The translations under genes and the position numbers were made by a program. The notes under the pieces were generated by a model. That model did not search any database and was not told where the DNA came from. It saw nothing but the letters and a program-made list of their open reading frames with translations. Of a stretch of 46,607 nucleotides of DNA, positions 9,196 to 17,975 are shown piece after piece. Source of the stretch: Methylophilaceae bacterium (GTDB lineage Bacteria > Pseudomonadota > Gammaproteobacteria > Burkholderiales > Methylophilaceae); contig JAOMTQ010000010.1 of assembly GCA_028355955.1 (NCBI GenBank), positions 1-46,607 on the forward strand, written 5' to 3'. Position 1 is the stretch's first letter. Every line of letters starts with the position of its first letter.

Positions 9196-9785
9196 TTCTT
9201 GAATCTTTCATCACCAGTTGGTTTTTCATAGCGAACTTTAACATTGCTTAAAAGTTTTAAAATTCCATCTTTATTATCATACTTCATACCAATACCATCT
9301 ATTTCAATATTTGGTTCTTGAATCATTTTTACAGCTTTTTGGCTTGTGACAACATCTAATTCTGAATATATATTTAGTTCATGAGTAAAAAGTTTTAAAA
9401 CTTTTTTTGTTTTTGTAGGAAGCCTTACAAGGATAGCATTTTCTTTAAGGATAATTTGCTCACCCTTGTCATTGATTTCGCCCACGTCACTATAAATAGT
9501 TGAATGTTTTTTTTTATTCTTATATTTAGTATAGAAGGGTTTAAATAAAAAGGTTTTTTCTTCTCCTTTAAAATGTTTCATATACTCAGCTTGAAGAGAG
9601 GATTGTAAATTTCCTTCTTTATCTGTTCTAGTTGAATCAAAATATTTTAGAAAAAAAGACGGCCCACTATTTTTATTTAGCGTAAAATTTTTATACTCGT
9701 TTATAACTTCTTCTTTAAGCCAAAATGATGCTAATGCAACAATAGCAATAAAAATCAAAGCAAATACTGTTGAGAGTAAATTCAT
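9192..9785 (-). CDS. lptC: LPS export protein LptC
   Basis: This 197-residue single-pass inner-membrane protein has one N-terminal helix (about residues 3-23) and a periplasmic domain that receives LPS from LptBFG and passes it to LptA. The reading frame is open 18 codons further upstream, but those codons run into kdsD. The ATG at 9785 places the transmembrane helix directly at the N-terminus, as is normal for LptC, and lies 7 bases after the kdsD stop. The sequence is divergent, as usual for LptC; position between kdsD and lptA is the main support. Confidence 0.9.
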   Translation of the reverse strand: MNLLSTVFALIFIAIVALASFWLKEEVINEYKNFTLNKNSGPSFFLKYFDSTRTDKEGNLQSSLQAEYMKHFKGEEKTFLFKPFYTKYKNKKKHSTIYSDVGEINDKGEQIILKENAILVRLPTKTKKVLKLFTHELNIYSELDVVTSQKAVKMIQEPNIEIDGIGMKYDNKDGILKLLSNVKVRYEKPTGDERFKN

Positions 9786-9792
9786 AAAATAA

Positions 9793-10752
9793 TTATAAAA
9801 TCTTAGCCTTAAAAAGGCTTTGCAGTGTAAGGGAACCAACTAAAGATTTATCTTTTTCAATAATTAAAAAAGATGTAATTTTTTGTTTTTCCATAATTTT
9901 AAGTGCTTCTATTGCCATTTGTTTTTTACTTAATGTGATAGGTTTTTTTTTCAGTACTTTAGAAATTGGTGTTTCAAGACTAGTATGGTTTAAAAGTAAT
10001 CTTCTTAAATCACCGTCAGTGAATATCCCTTTTGGTATATTTTGATTATCAACGACGGCTGTAAAACCTAATTTTTTAGTTGTTATTTCCTTTATTGCAT
10101 CTTCAATAGAAGATTCCAGACTGATTCTTGGTGTAGAGCCTAAATTAATCATAATATCTTCAATATGAACAATTTTGCCAAGGGAACCACCTGGATGAGA
10201 CCTTACAAAATCTTCCGTATCAAAATTTCTTTCATTAAGAACACAAATAGCAAGTGCATCGCCCAATGCTAACATTAAAGATGTACTAGCTGTTGGCGCA
10301 AGACCTAGGGGGCATGCCTCTTTTGTGACTGAAGAACTAATATGAATGTTACTTTCAGTGAATAAAGTAGAGTTAGTATCACCTGTAATACTTATTATTT
10401 TTGCTCCAATCCTCTTAATAAGAGGGAGCAGCACAATAAGTTCCTGGCTCTCTCCTGAATTTGAAAGAAAGATAACAATATCTTTATCTGTAATCATACC
10501 TAGATCACCATGGCTCGCTTCACCTGGGTGCATAAAGAAAGATGGCGTTCCTGTACTTGAAAGAGTGGAAGCTATTTTTCCAGCAATATGGCCTGATTTT
10601 CCAATACCACTTAAAATAATTCTACCTTTGCAGTGAATAATACTTTCTACTGCTTCAGAAAATTCATTTGCTATTTTGCTACTAGCTTTTAGTATTTCAT
10701 TTGCTTCAATTGTTAAAACATCTTGAGCAAGCTTTATTCTCTTTGATGACAT
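9793..10752 (-). CDS. kdsD: Arabinose-5-phosphate isomerase KdsD
   Basis: This 319-residue enzyme converts ribulose-5-phosphate to arabinose-5-phosphate, the first step towards KDO for LPS. An N-terminal SIS domain (about residues 35-170) carries GIGKSGHIAGKIASTLSSTG, HPGEASHGDLGM and SNSGES. Two CBS domains fill the C-terminus (about 205-319). RSHPGGSLGK joins them, as in KdsD/GutQ. It heads the lptC-lptA-lptB-rpoN-hpf run. The KDO-8-phosphate phosphatase gene kdsC, normally next to it, is absent: lptC follows after 7 bases. Confidence 0.95.
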   Translation of the reverse strand: MSSKRIKLAQDVLTIEANEILKASSKIANEFSEAVESIIHCKGRIILSGIGKSGHIAGKIASTLSSTGTPSFFMHPGEASHGDLGMITDKDIVIFLSNSGESQELIVLLPLIKRIGAKIISITGDTNSTLFTESNIHISSSVTKEACPLGLAPTASTSLMLALGDALAICVLNERNFDTEDFVRSHPGGSLGKIVHIEDIMINLGSTPRISLESSIEDAIKEITTKKLGFTAVVDNQNIPKGIFTDGDLRRLLLNHTSLETPISKVLKKKPITLSKKQMAIEALKIMEKQKITSFLIIEKDKSLVGSLTLQSLFKAKIL

Positions 10753-10784
10753 AATTTCAGCTTAATTTGAATTACAATTTCATA

Positions 10785-10813
10785 AGTATAGTGCGGTTTG
10801 ATAGTAGAATAAA
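10785..10813 (-). promoter_or_regulatory. Candidate promoter of the kdsD-lpt-rpoN run
   Basis: The minus strand reads TTTATT, 17 bases, TATACT, with the -10 (10785-10790) about 32 bases before the kdsD ATG. The -10 matches 5 of 6 and the -35 only 3 of 6. Spacing is ideal. This lies in the 88-base divergent gap between kdsD and the antiporter gene, where a promoter is expected on both strands. Confidence 0.4.
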
Positions 10814-10840
10814 GAATATAAAAAAAAGGTTTTATAGTTT

Positions 10841-12817
10841 ATGTTTGAATCTCTTCAGCTAATAATCTTATTATTAGTAAGTTCAGTGTTCTTGGTGGCA
10901 CTTTTTAAATATTTATCATTACCTCCAATGATTGCATATTTTGTCGTGGGGCTTGTTCTTGGACCTAATGCTTTAGGAATTCTTCCAGATTCTGAATCAA
11001 GTCGCCATTTTGTTGAATTTGGTATTGTATTTTTAATGTTTACAATTGGTTTGGAATTTAGTTTACCTAAGCTAAATTCAATGAGAAATATATTATTTGG
11101 ATTAGGAGGATCTCAAGTCTTAATCACACTACTCGCTGTAATAATGGGCGGGGTGTTTTTTGGATTGCAATTACCATCAGCATTTATTATCGGCGCAGCA
11201 CTCACAATGTCTTCAACAGCGATAGTATCAAAAATTTTGATTGAGCGATTAGATTTAAATAGCCGACATGGGAGATTATCTATTGGGATTTTATTATTTC
11301 AGGATATTGCGGTGATATTTATTTTAATATTGATTCCTGTATTTAATAATTTAGATGCAGATTTATTTAAACTAATTATCTTTGCGTTATTAAAAATTGT
11401 TTTTTTACTCTTTATAGTGTTTAAAGCAGGTAAACCATTGATGAACTTTTGGTTCGATATTGTTGCAAAAAATAAATCAAGAGAATTATTTGTTTTAAAT
11501 GTTTTAATGATCACTCTTATTTTCTCTTATGCCACGAAATTAGCTGGTTTATCTTATGCTCTAGGTGCATTTCTTGCTGGCATGATTATCTCTGAAACAC
11601 GATATAGGCACCAAGTAGAATCTGACATTACTTCATTTAGAAATATTTTATTGGGTTTATTTTTTATTAGTGTCGGCATGATGTTAAATGTCGGGATATT
11701 AATAGATAATTTTTCGCTCATTTTTTTATTATTTTTAGCTTTTACTGCTTTTAAAATTATTCTAATCACTGCTTTAACAACCATGTTTAAGTATGAGTTA
11801 GGTGTAGGGATTAGAACAGGAGTTATTCTATCTCAGGCGGGAGAATTTAGTTTTGTAATTCTTGCACTAGGTCAAAAAAATGCAATTATTACAGGGGATA
11901 TATTTCAAATAATATTATCTGTTTGTTTATTATCTATGCTGATAGCACCAATATTAATTCCATTTAATGGTCGAATTGCTAGATGGATTTCGAAAGGGTA
12001 TTCAAAAAAATCAGAAACCCTTGTAAAGCAAATTGAAGGGGTAGGGCATGATTATTCAGACCATGTTATTTTATGTGGTTATGGGAGAAGTGGACAATAT
12101 CTTGGAAGGTTTCTAAAAGAAGAAAATATTAGTTTTATCGCTATCGACATGGATTTAAATAGAGTAAGTGATGCATCAATAGCAGGCGAAAATGTTATGT
12201 ATGGTGATGCTAGTAGGAGGATCGTACTTAGAGCAGCAGGAATTGAAAGAGCAAAGGCAATAATCGTTGCATATACAGATGATAGGTCAACAGAAAAAGT
12301 GCTTAATGTTATTAGAGAGTCCTATCCCATTTTACCGGTAATTGTCAGAACTAAAGATGAATCATCAGTAGATAAATTACAAAATGCAGGGGCTACAGAT
12401 GTAGTACCTGAGGTACAAGAGGGTAGTTTAATGTTGGCGTCACATGCACTGGTTTTACTTGGAATACCTCTAAGTAATGTAATTAAGAAAATTAGAATCT
12501 TTAGAAGCGAAAGATATAAAATGTTTAGGGGGTATTTTGCTGGAGCAACCGATGTTGATCAAGAGACCTCCAGTCAGGACTTACCTCAACTTCACTCAAT
12601 TGAAATAAAAGAATATTTTTCTGTTTGCAATAATCAAATTTCAAGTATACCTTTGAAAAATTTTGATATTGAAATTCAATATATAAGAAGACCTAATATG
12701 TTAGAAAATATAGAGCCAAGACCAGATATTATAATATCCGCAGGCGATATATTAGTAATTATAGGAACTCAGGAAAACTTAAATTTATTTGAAAAATATA
12801 CAATTAATGGAGAATAG
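10841..12817 (+). CDS. CPA2 monovalent cation/proton antiporter with TrkA-N domain
   Basis: This 658-residue KefB/YbaL-type protein has about 12 membrane helices in residues 1-380, including an SSTAIVSK motif, followed by a cytoplasmic RCK/TrkA-N domain from about residue 407. That domain starts ILCGYGRSGQYLG, a Rossmann nucleotide-binding loop, and has the acidic IDMD strand end. A TrkA-C-like segment closes the protein. It probably exchanges K+ or Na+ for protons under nucleotide control. Kef channels need glutathione; that cannot be judged here. It faces kdsD divergently, a common betaproteobacterial order, and is the first gene of a tight plus-strand run into the glycosyltransferases. Confidence 0.9.
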   Translation: MFESLQLIILLLVSSVFLVALFKYLSLPPMIAYFVVGLVLGPNALGILPDSESSRHFVEFGIVFLMFTIGLEFSLPKLNSMRNILFGLGGSQVLITLLAVIMGGVFFGLQLPSAFIIGAALTMSSTAIVSKILIERLDLNSRHGRLSIGILLFQDIAVIFILILIPVFNNLDADLFKLIIFALLKIVFLLFIVFKAGKPLMNFWFDIVAKNKSRELFVLNVLMITLIFSYATKLAGLSYALGAFLAGMIISETRYRHQVESDITSFRNILLGLFFISVGMMLNVGILIDNFSLIFLLFLAFTAFKIILITALTTMFKYELGVGIRTGVILSQAGEFSFVILALGQKNAIITGDIFQIILSVCLLSMLIAPILIPFNGRIARWISKGYSKKSETLVKQIEGVGHDYSDHVILCGYGRSGQYLGRFLKEENISFIAIDMDLNRVSDASIAGENVMYGDASRRIVLRAAGIERAKAIIVAYTDDRSTEKVLNVIRESYPILPVIVRTKDESSVDKLQNAGATDVVPEVQEGSLMLASHALVLLGIPLSNVIKKIRIFRSERYKMFRGYFAGATDVDQETSSQDLPQLHSIEIKEYFSVCNNQISSIPLKNFDIEIQYIRRPNMLENIEPRPDIIISAGDILVIIGTQENLNLFEKYTINGE

Positions 12818-12820
12818 TTA

Positions 12821-13825
12821 GTGGCTGCAAGAGCCGTAATAATAGGGGGAGGAGTTGTAGGCTGTGTAACTGCAATTAAACTTAAAGAAAGTGGATACGA
12901 TGTAACTGTAGTGGATAAATCATTTGTAGGTGAAGAATCATCAGCAGCAGGAGCAGGTATTATATTTCCATTAATGCCATGGAATTATGAATCTAAAGTA
13001 TATCAATTATGTTCAGGAGCATTAGGCTTCTACAAGAATTTATCAGAAAAACTAATAAACGGGGGATATGGAGATCCAGAATTTATTGAGTCTGGAATGA
13101 TTTGTATTGAACCACCAGATAAGAAAGAAATAGTGCAATGGGCTAAAAAAAATAATTTTAAAATAAACAAATGTTTCTTTAACAGTAGGCCATCAATTGA
13201 ATTTGCAAATGTAGCACAATTAAATCCAAAAAAATTAATGATATCGCTTAAGCATTATATCGAAGGACTTGGTATTAAATTAATTGAAAATTGTAACCTT
13301 AAAAAAATTCAAAAAAAATCTAATTATTTGAATGGATGGCCAACTGATAATAATGATCTTATTGAAGGAGATATCTTTATTATTACAGCAGGAGCTTGGA
13401 GTTCTCATATAATAAATAATGATAAAGATGAAATTTATCCTGTTAGAGGGCAATTAATTAAATTTAAGAAACCAAGTATCATACTTGATAAAATTTTATA
13501 TTCGAAAAATTTTTATTTACTACAAAGAAAATGCGGATCAATAGTCGCAGGGAGTACAATTGAAAATGTTGGTTTTGATAATACAACTACATTTCAGGCA
13601 GCCAAAGAGCTTAAAGAAAAAACAATCAACCTTATACCTGAATTAAAAGAATTCGAGCCTTATGAACAATGGGCAGGATTGAGGCCAGGGGTAAAAAACA
13701 ATATCCCACTTATAAAGAGAGATAATATACATAAAAATATTTATATTAATTCTGGACATTATCGATATGGAATTACCATGGCACCAAAATCGGCTGATGA
13801 AATATTAAAATTAATTAAAGTTTAG
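12821..13825 (+). CDS. FAD-dependent glycine/D-amino-acid oxidase (ThiO/DadA family)
   Basis: This 334-residue flavoprotein has an N-terminal FAD-binding Rossmann motif (GGGVVG, residues 9-14). Its C-terminus reads WAGLRPG, then a GHYRYGITMAPKSA segment, the pattern of glycine oxidase ThiO and related DAO-family enzymes. Such enzymes oxidise glycine or small amino acids to imines; ThiO makes dehydroglycine for thiamine thiazole. No other thiamine gene is nearby, so ThiO function is only suggested. The start is GTG, 3 bases after the antiporter stop. No ATG gives an equally complete FAD motif. Confidence 0.82.
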   Translation: MAARAVIIGGGVVGCVTAIKLKESGYDVTVVDKSFVGEESSAAGAGIIFPLMPWNYESKVYQLCSGALGFYKNLSEKLINGGYGDPEFIESGMICIEPPDKKEIVQWAKKNNFKINKCFFNSRPSIEFANVAQLNPKKLMISLKHYIEGLGIKLIENCNLKKIQKKSNYLNGWPTDNNDLIEGDIFIITAGAWSSHIINNDKDEIYPVRGQLIKFKKPSIILDKILYSKNFYLLQRKCGSIVAGSTIENVGFDNTTTFQAAKELKEKTINLIPELKEFEPYEQWAGLRPGVKNNIPLIKRDNIHKNIYINSGHYRYGITMAPKSADEILKLIKV

Positions 13826-13831
13826 GTAGAG

Positions 13832-14698
13832 ATGAAAAAAATTAAAATTATTTGGAGGCTTATTGATGGAAAGGCAGGTCATGACAAACAATCTTTAGCT
13901 TTAGTGGAAAATTTAAAAAATCAAACTAGCTGTAAGATATTTAATATAAATATTCAAAATTTAGAAAGCCCCTTTGTAGCTTTAATATTCAAAAAGTATA
14001 ATTTAGATAAGTTGTTAACTAAACCAGATATCGCCATTGGCGCAGGTCATAAAACGCATTTATATCTATTAGCTATAAAAAGATGTTTTGATGCAAAAAT
14101 AATAGTTATCTTGAAACCAAGCCTTCCATTTAAATTCTTTGATTTGTGCGTCATCCCAAAACATGATGGTGTAAAAAGAAAAAAAAATATAATTAACATT
14201 CAAACTGCATTAGTAAACTTCAATTCAAGTATGAAAAAAAAAGAAAACGTAGCTTTATTTTTAATAGGAGGCCCCTCTAAACATTATTATTGGAATACAA
14301 AGTTAATTTTAGAGAAAATTAAAAATATATCAAAACAATATGAATTCAAAAGATTGCTTTTAACAACATCGAGAAGGACCCCAGTAAATTTTGTTAATGA
14401 ATTTAATAATTTAAAAATTAAAAATGTGAAGTTGTATGAGCATAAAAAAATTGATAATGATTGGCTTGATAAAAATATAACTAAAGTAAAAAATGTTTGG
14501 GTTACAAATGATTCATACTCAATGCTCATCGAAGCAATTGCTTCTGGAGCCAACACGAATATTCTAGATCTTGAGATTAAAAAAAAATCAAAGCTATCTG
14601 AAGAAATAGAAAAAATTAAAAAAAATATAAGGAAAAAATTTCCTATACCAAATGAAGCTAAAAGAGTTTCTGAGTTTATTCAAAAAATATGGTTTTAA
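13832..14698 (+). CDS. ELM1-family protein (GT-B-like fold, predicted)
   Basis: This 288-residue protein resembles the ELM1 family, named after a plant mitochondrial-fission protein but widespread in Proteobacteria. Supporting blocks are WRLIDGKAGHDKQS at the N-terminus, IAIGAGHKTH, a central LIGGPSKHYYW strand-loop, and VTNDSYSMLIEAIASGANT near the end, which looks like the donor site of a GT-B glycosyltransferase. The bacterial role is unproven. Its place between an oxidase and three glycosyltransferase genes suggests LPS or other surface-sugar work. It starts 6 bases after the previous stop and its end overlaps the next gene by 10 bases. Confidence 0.78.
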   Translation: MKKIKIIWRLIDGKAGHDKQSLALVENLKNQTSCKIFNINIQNLESPFVALIFKKYNLDKLLTKPDIAIGAGHKTHLYLLAIKRCFDAKIIVILKPSLPFKFFDLCVIPKHDGVKRKKNIINIQTALVNFNSSMKKKENVALFLIGGPSKHYYWNTKLILEKIKNISKQYEFKRLLLTTSRRTPVNFVNEFNNLKIKNVKLYEHKKIDNDWLDKNITKVKNVWVTNDSYSMLIEAIASGANTNILDLEIKKKSKLSEEIEKIKKNIRKKFPIPNEAKRVSEFIQKIWF

Positions 14699-15816
14699 AT
14701 AAAAAAATTTCTGTTTTGCAGGTTTTACCCGACTTAAATTCAGGTGGGGTTGAAAGAGGAACTTTAGAAGTAAATAAGTATTTAGTAAGCGTTGGTTGTC
14801 GCTCTATGGTGATATCCAATGGTGGAAGAATGGTAAAAGAGCTTGAAAGTGACAAAGGAGAACATTATAAGCTCGGGATAGGTAAAAAAAATCTATTTAT
14901 AATTTTTTCCCTTTTTAAATTAATAGATTTTATTAAAAAAAACAAAATTGATATTATTCACGCAAGATCAAGACTGCCAGCCTGGGTTTGTTTTTTTGCA
15001 TTAAAATTAACAAAAAGAAATATTAGGCCAATTTTTATTACAACTGTGCATGGACCTTATTCAGTAAATTTTTACAGTAGTATTATGACCAAGGGAGATA
15101 GGGTAATTGTTGTTTCAAAGATGATTATGCAATATGTCCTTAAAAATTATAAGATTGATAAAAAAAAGCTTGTCCTAAATTATCGAGGGGTATCAAAAAA
15201 AGACTTCCCTTACAATTTTAAAGCAACAGAAAGGTGGTTAAAAATATGGCAAAAAGATTTCCCTCAAACAAAAAATAAAATAATATTAACCCTCCCTGCA
15301 AGAATTACTCGTTGGAAAGGTCAAGATGACTTCATTATTTTATTAAAAAAAATTACCGAAAAAAACCCAAACGTACATGGACTTATTGTTGGGGAAGAAA
15401 AAAATAAAGCTAGATTTATCAATAAATTAAAATCCCAGGCAAGCAAATTAGAACTTAATAAAAATTTAACATTTGTAGGACATCGATCTGATATTAGAGA
15501 AATAATGTCTATTTCAAAGATAGTATTTTCTTTATCAAAAGAGCCAGAAGCTTTTGGTCGAATATCACTCGAGAGTTTAAGTATGGGTATTCCAGTAATT
15601 GCTTATTCACATGGTGGTGTTAAGGAGCAAATGTTAGAAATTCTTCCTGAAGGTTTAATTGCTGTTGAGAATATTAATTTAGTTGCTTCATTAGCTAATA
15701 AGTGGATAAAAAAAGGACCAGAGATTAATAAAACCCATAGTTTTATGCTGAAGAATATGTTGGAAAAAACATTTTTAGTATATAAACAAGCAATCAAAGA
15801 TAAATGTCAAAAGTAA
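14689..15816 (+). CDS. Glycosyltransferase family 4 protein (first of two)
   Basis: This 375-residue protein has the two-domain GT-B layout. The N-terminal acceptor domain begins VLQVLPDLNSGGVERG, typical of GT4. The C-terminal donor domain has LPARITRWKGQDDF and the EX7E nucleotide-sugar motif in EPEAFGRISLESLSMGIPV. It should transfer a sugar from a nucleotide donor to a surface glycan, probably LPS core; the sugar cannot be named. It overlaps the ELM1 gene by 10 bases and the next glycosyltransferase by 13, so all are probably one operon. Confidence 0.88.
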   Translation: MVLNKKISVLQVLPDLNSGGVERGTLEVNKYLVSVGCRSMVISNGGRMVKELESDKGEHYKLGIGKKNLFIIFSLFKLIDFIKKNKIDIIHARSRLPAWVCFFALKLTKRNIRPIFITTVHGPYSVNFYSSIMTKGDRVIVVSKMIMQYVLKNYKIDKKKLVLNYRGVSKKDFPYNFKATERWLKIWQKDFPQTKNKIILTLPARITRWKGQDDFIILLKKITEKNPNVHGLIVGEEKNKARFINKLKSQASKLELNKNLTFVGHRSDIREIMSISKIVFSLSKEPEAFGRISLESLSMGIPVIAYSHGGVKEQMLEILPEGLIAVENINLVASLANKWIKKGPEINKTHSFMLKNMLEKTFLVYKQAIKDKCQK

Positions 15817-16898
15817 AAATTATCATTGTTACGCAAACATACCCGCCTAGAACAGGAGGAATGCAGTCTGTTATGCAGGGTTTAGCAAAAAAATTATCAG
15901 AGTTTTATCAAGTAATAGTTCTTCCCGATCACTTAGTGCCAAAAAAAGAAAAAAGTAAAAACTCGGCCCTTGAAATTAAAACGTTTCTTTTGCCTAAATT
16001 CTTAAGAAACTTTTATAAAAAAATTTATATAAAAAAGGTAATAAGAAAAGATACTTTATTAATTTGTGATAGTTGGAAATCTGTATTTGCGATACCAATT
16101 AATATTAAAAATAAGATAATAGTTCTGGCACATGGACAGGAATATCTTGATCCGAGGAAAATTGATAAAATAAATTTAGCATTATCAAGAGCAAGCATCT
16201 TGATATCTAACTCTAGTTTTACAAAAAATTTAGCAAAAAATGTTTTAAATGGGTCAAAACTAAAACATATTGTTATTCCACCAACATATTTTATGGATAA
16301 AAGTCCTGCAAGGTTTAAAAAAACCAAAAATATAATTCCTAATTTATTAACCCTAACAAGGATTGATATTCGTAAGGGGATAACTCAAACGATGGAGGCA
16401 TTATCTATTCTAAAAAAACAAAAAAAAATAAAAGAATTTATTTGGCATATTGCTGGGTCTGGACCGGAGCTTGATAATCTCAAAAAATTATCTCACCTAT
16501 TAGATCTAAAAAAAGAAATCAAATTTAATGGCTGGGTAAATGATTTTGAAAAGAATAAACTATTTAAGAAGTCAGATATATTTGTAATGCCTTCATATAA
16601 ATATAAAAGATCAATTGAAGGTTTTGGAATTGTCTATGTTGAGGCAGCTAAATATGGTATCCCTTCAATTTGCGGAAAAGATAGTGGTGCAAGTGATTTT
16701 GTGAAAAATAATGTTTCGGGTTGGGTGGTTGACCCACTAGATTTAAATGCACTAAAAAAAGTTTTAATTGATGCAATCAACTTTCCTAGCAAGTCAAGAG
16801 AAAAGGGAAAGGTATCAAAAAATAAATATATTAATAACTTTAATGGGCATATAGCTTTCCAACTTTTTCTGGATACAATAAAAAAAATTAATAGATGA
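15804..16898 (+). CDS. Glycosyltransferase family 4 protein (second of two)
   Basis: This 364-residue GT-B enzyme shows VTQTYPPRTGGMQSVMQGLA at the N-terminus, LTRIDIRKGITQTMEAL at the start of the donor domain, and an EX7E motif in EGFGIVYVEAAKYGIPS. The donor and acceptor are unknown; LPS-core or O-sugar assembly is inferred from neighbours. It overlaps the preceding GT4 gene by 13 bases and the following GT9 gene as ATGA. Translation is very lysine- and asparagine-rich, in line with AT pressure. Confidence 0.88.
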   Translation: MSKVKIIIVTQTYPPRTGGMQSVMQGLAKKLSEFYQVIVLPDHLVPKKEKSKNSALEIKTFLLPKFLRNFYKKIYIKKVIRKDTLLICDSWKSVFAIPINIKNKIIVLAHGQEYLDPRKIDKINLALSRASILISNSSFTKNLAKNVLNGSKLKHIVIPPTYFMDKSPARFKKTKNIIPNLLTLTRIDIRKGITQTMEALSILKKQKKIKEFIWHIAGSGPELDNLKKLSHLLDLKKEIKFNGWVNDFEKNKLFKKSDIFVMPSYKYKRSIEGFGIVYVEAAKYGIPSICGKDSGASDFVKNNVSGWVVDPLDLNALKKVLIDAINFPSKSREKGKVSKNKYINNFNGHIAFQLFLDTIKKINR

Positions 16899-17815
16899 AA
16901 AACAAAGAAAATATCTTAATTATTAAACATGGGGCATTAGGTGATCTTATTCAAGCAGATGGGATAATAAGATCAATAAGATATGAGCATAAAAATGCAA
17001 TAATAACTCTATTGACCTCTAAAAAATTTATTGATTTAATGTCCAGGTGTCCACACATTGATAATCAAATCATTGATAATAGACCTCCATTTCTAAATAT
17101 TTTCTCTTACGTCACTTTATATAAAAATTTTTTAAAATATAATTTTAAAATTATTTATGATTTACAAAACTCCCAAAGAACTTTTTTTTATCGTAAATAT
17201 TTATTTAATAAAATAAAGTGGATATCTACCAATCGAGAGAATCATAAGATTTCTGGCTTACGTGGGCTAGAAGGAATGTTAAAAGAAAATTCAATCAATA
17301 CTAAATATGCATTAAAGCCAGATATAAAATGGCTTTCAATAGATATCAAAAATATAATTAAGAAAAATAAAATTTTAGCCAACTATATAGTATTACTTCC
17401 TGGTTCATCAAAAAAAAATCCATTAAAGAGATGGCCTTATTTTAGAGATTTATCAAAATTACTTATTTCAAAAGGTTACGAAGTAGTAACGATACTTGGG
17501 CCAGAAGAGTTAGAAATGAATCATTTATTTTCCGGTCATGTTCTCAAAAATTTGGATTGGCCTAAGTTGTCAGGAATTATTAAAAATTCATACTTTGTCA
17601 TTGGAAATGATTCGGGACCATCACATATTGCATCATGTTTAAATAAAAAAGGTTTAGCTTTATTTGGACACTCAACTTCCGCAGTTAGATCTGAACTTGA
17701 AAGGGGAAAATTTGAAATTTTAAAAGTAAGCGATTTAAAAGATTTAACCGTAGATCAAGTTTTTAAAAAAATGACGACTATTTTAAATAAAAAAAAGTTA
17801 ATTGATTTTCTCTGA
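16895..17815 (+). CDS. Glycosyltransferase family 9 (heptosyltransferase-like) protein
   Basis: This 306-residue protein resembles WaaC/WaaF-type LPS heptosyltransferases. It starts ILIIKHGALGDLIQADGII, the GT9 signature, has LLPGSSKKNPLKRWP for donor phosphate binding, and carries GNDSGPSHIASCL near the C-terminus, matching the conserved D-S/T-GP-x-H motif. It probably adds a heptose or similar sugar to the LPS core. It is the last gene of the run starting at the antiporter. Its start overlaps the previous stop as ATGA. Substrate specificity cannot be read by eye. Confidence 0.85.
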   Translation: MKNKENILIIKHGALGDLIQADGIIRSIRYEHKNAIITLLTSKKFIDLMSRCPHIDNQIIDNRPPFLNIFSYVTLYKNFLKYNFKIIYDLQNSQRTFFYRKYLFNKIKWISTNRENHKISGLRGLEGMLKENSINTKYALKPDIKWLSIDIKNIIKKNKILANYIVLLPGSSKKNPLKRWPYFRDLSKLLISKGYEVVTILGPEELEMNHLFSGHVLKNLDWPKLSGIIKNSYFVIGNDSGPSHIASCLNKKGLALFGHSTSAVRSELERGKFEILKVSDLKDLTVDQVFKKMTTILNKKKLIDFL

Positions 17816-17968
17816 ATAAATCTTGTTTGATGCAAGCATCACACCAATCAATAATCAAATAATTGCGCCATACTTATTTGCAAATAAACTCGTACTAGAT
17901 GCTATAGGTAAAAAATAAGTAAAAATAATATTAAAAACTAAAGCAAAAGAAAGAAATAATTTTTTAAA
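17798..17968 (-). pseudogene. Possible relic of a small membrane protein gene
   Basis: The 160-base gap between the GT9 gene and the TPR gene is the longest unexplained gap here. On the minus strand one frame runs 57 codons from just after a TAG to a TAA, interrupted by a single TGA (17855-17857) at codon 38. Around it the reading is protein-like and hydrophobic: SFALVFNIIFTYFLPIASS, then LFANKYGAII, stop, LLIGVMLASNKIY. A TGG in place of the TGA would give tryptophan. No start codon is visible, and T-rich DNA often reads as hydrophobic by chance, so this is weak. Confidence 0.2.
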
Positions 17969-17975
17969 CTAGCAG

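Noticed and set aside
9786-9839. 18-codon upstream extension of lptC
   Set aside because: It reads into the end of kdsD and would push the membrane anchor away from the N-terminus.
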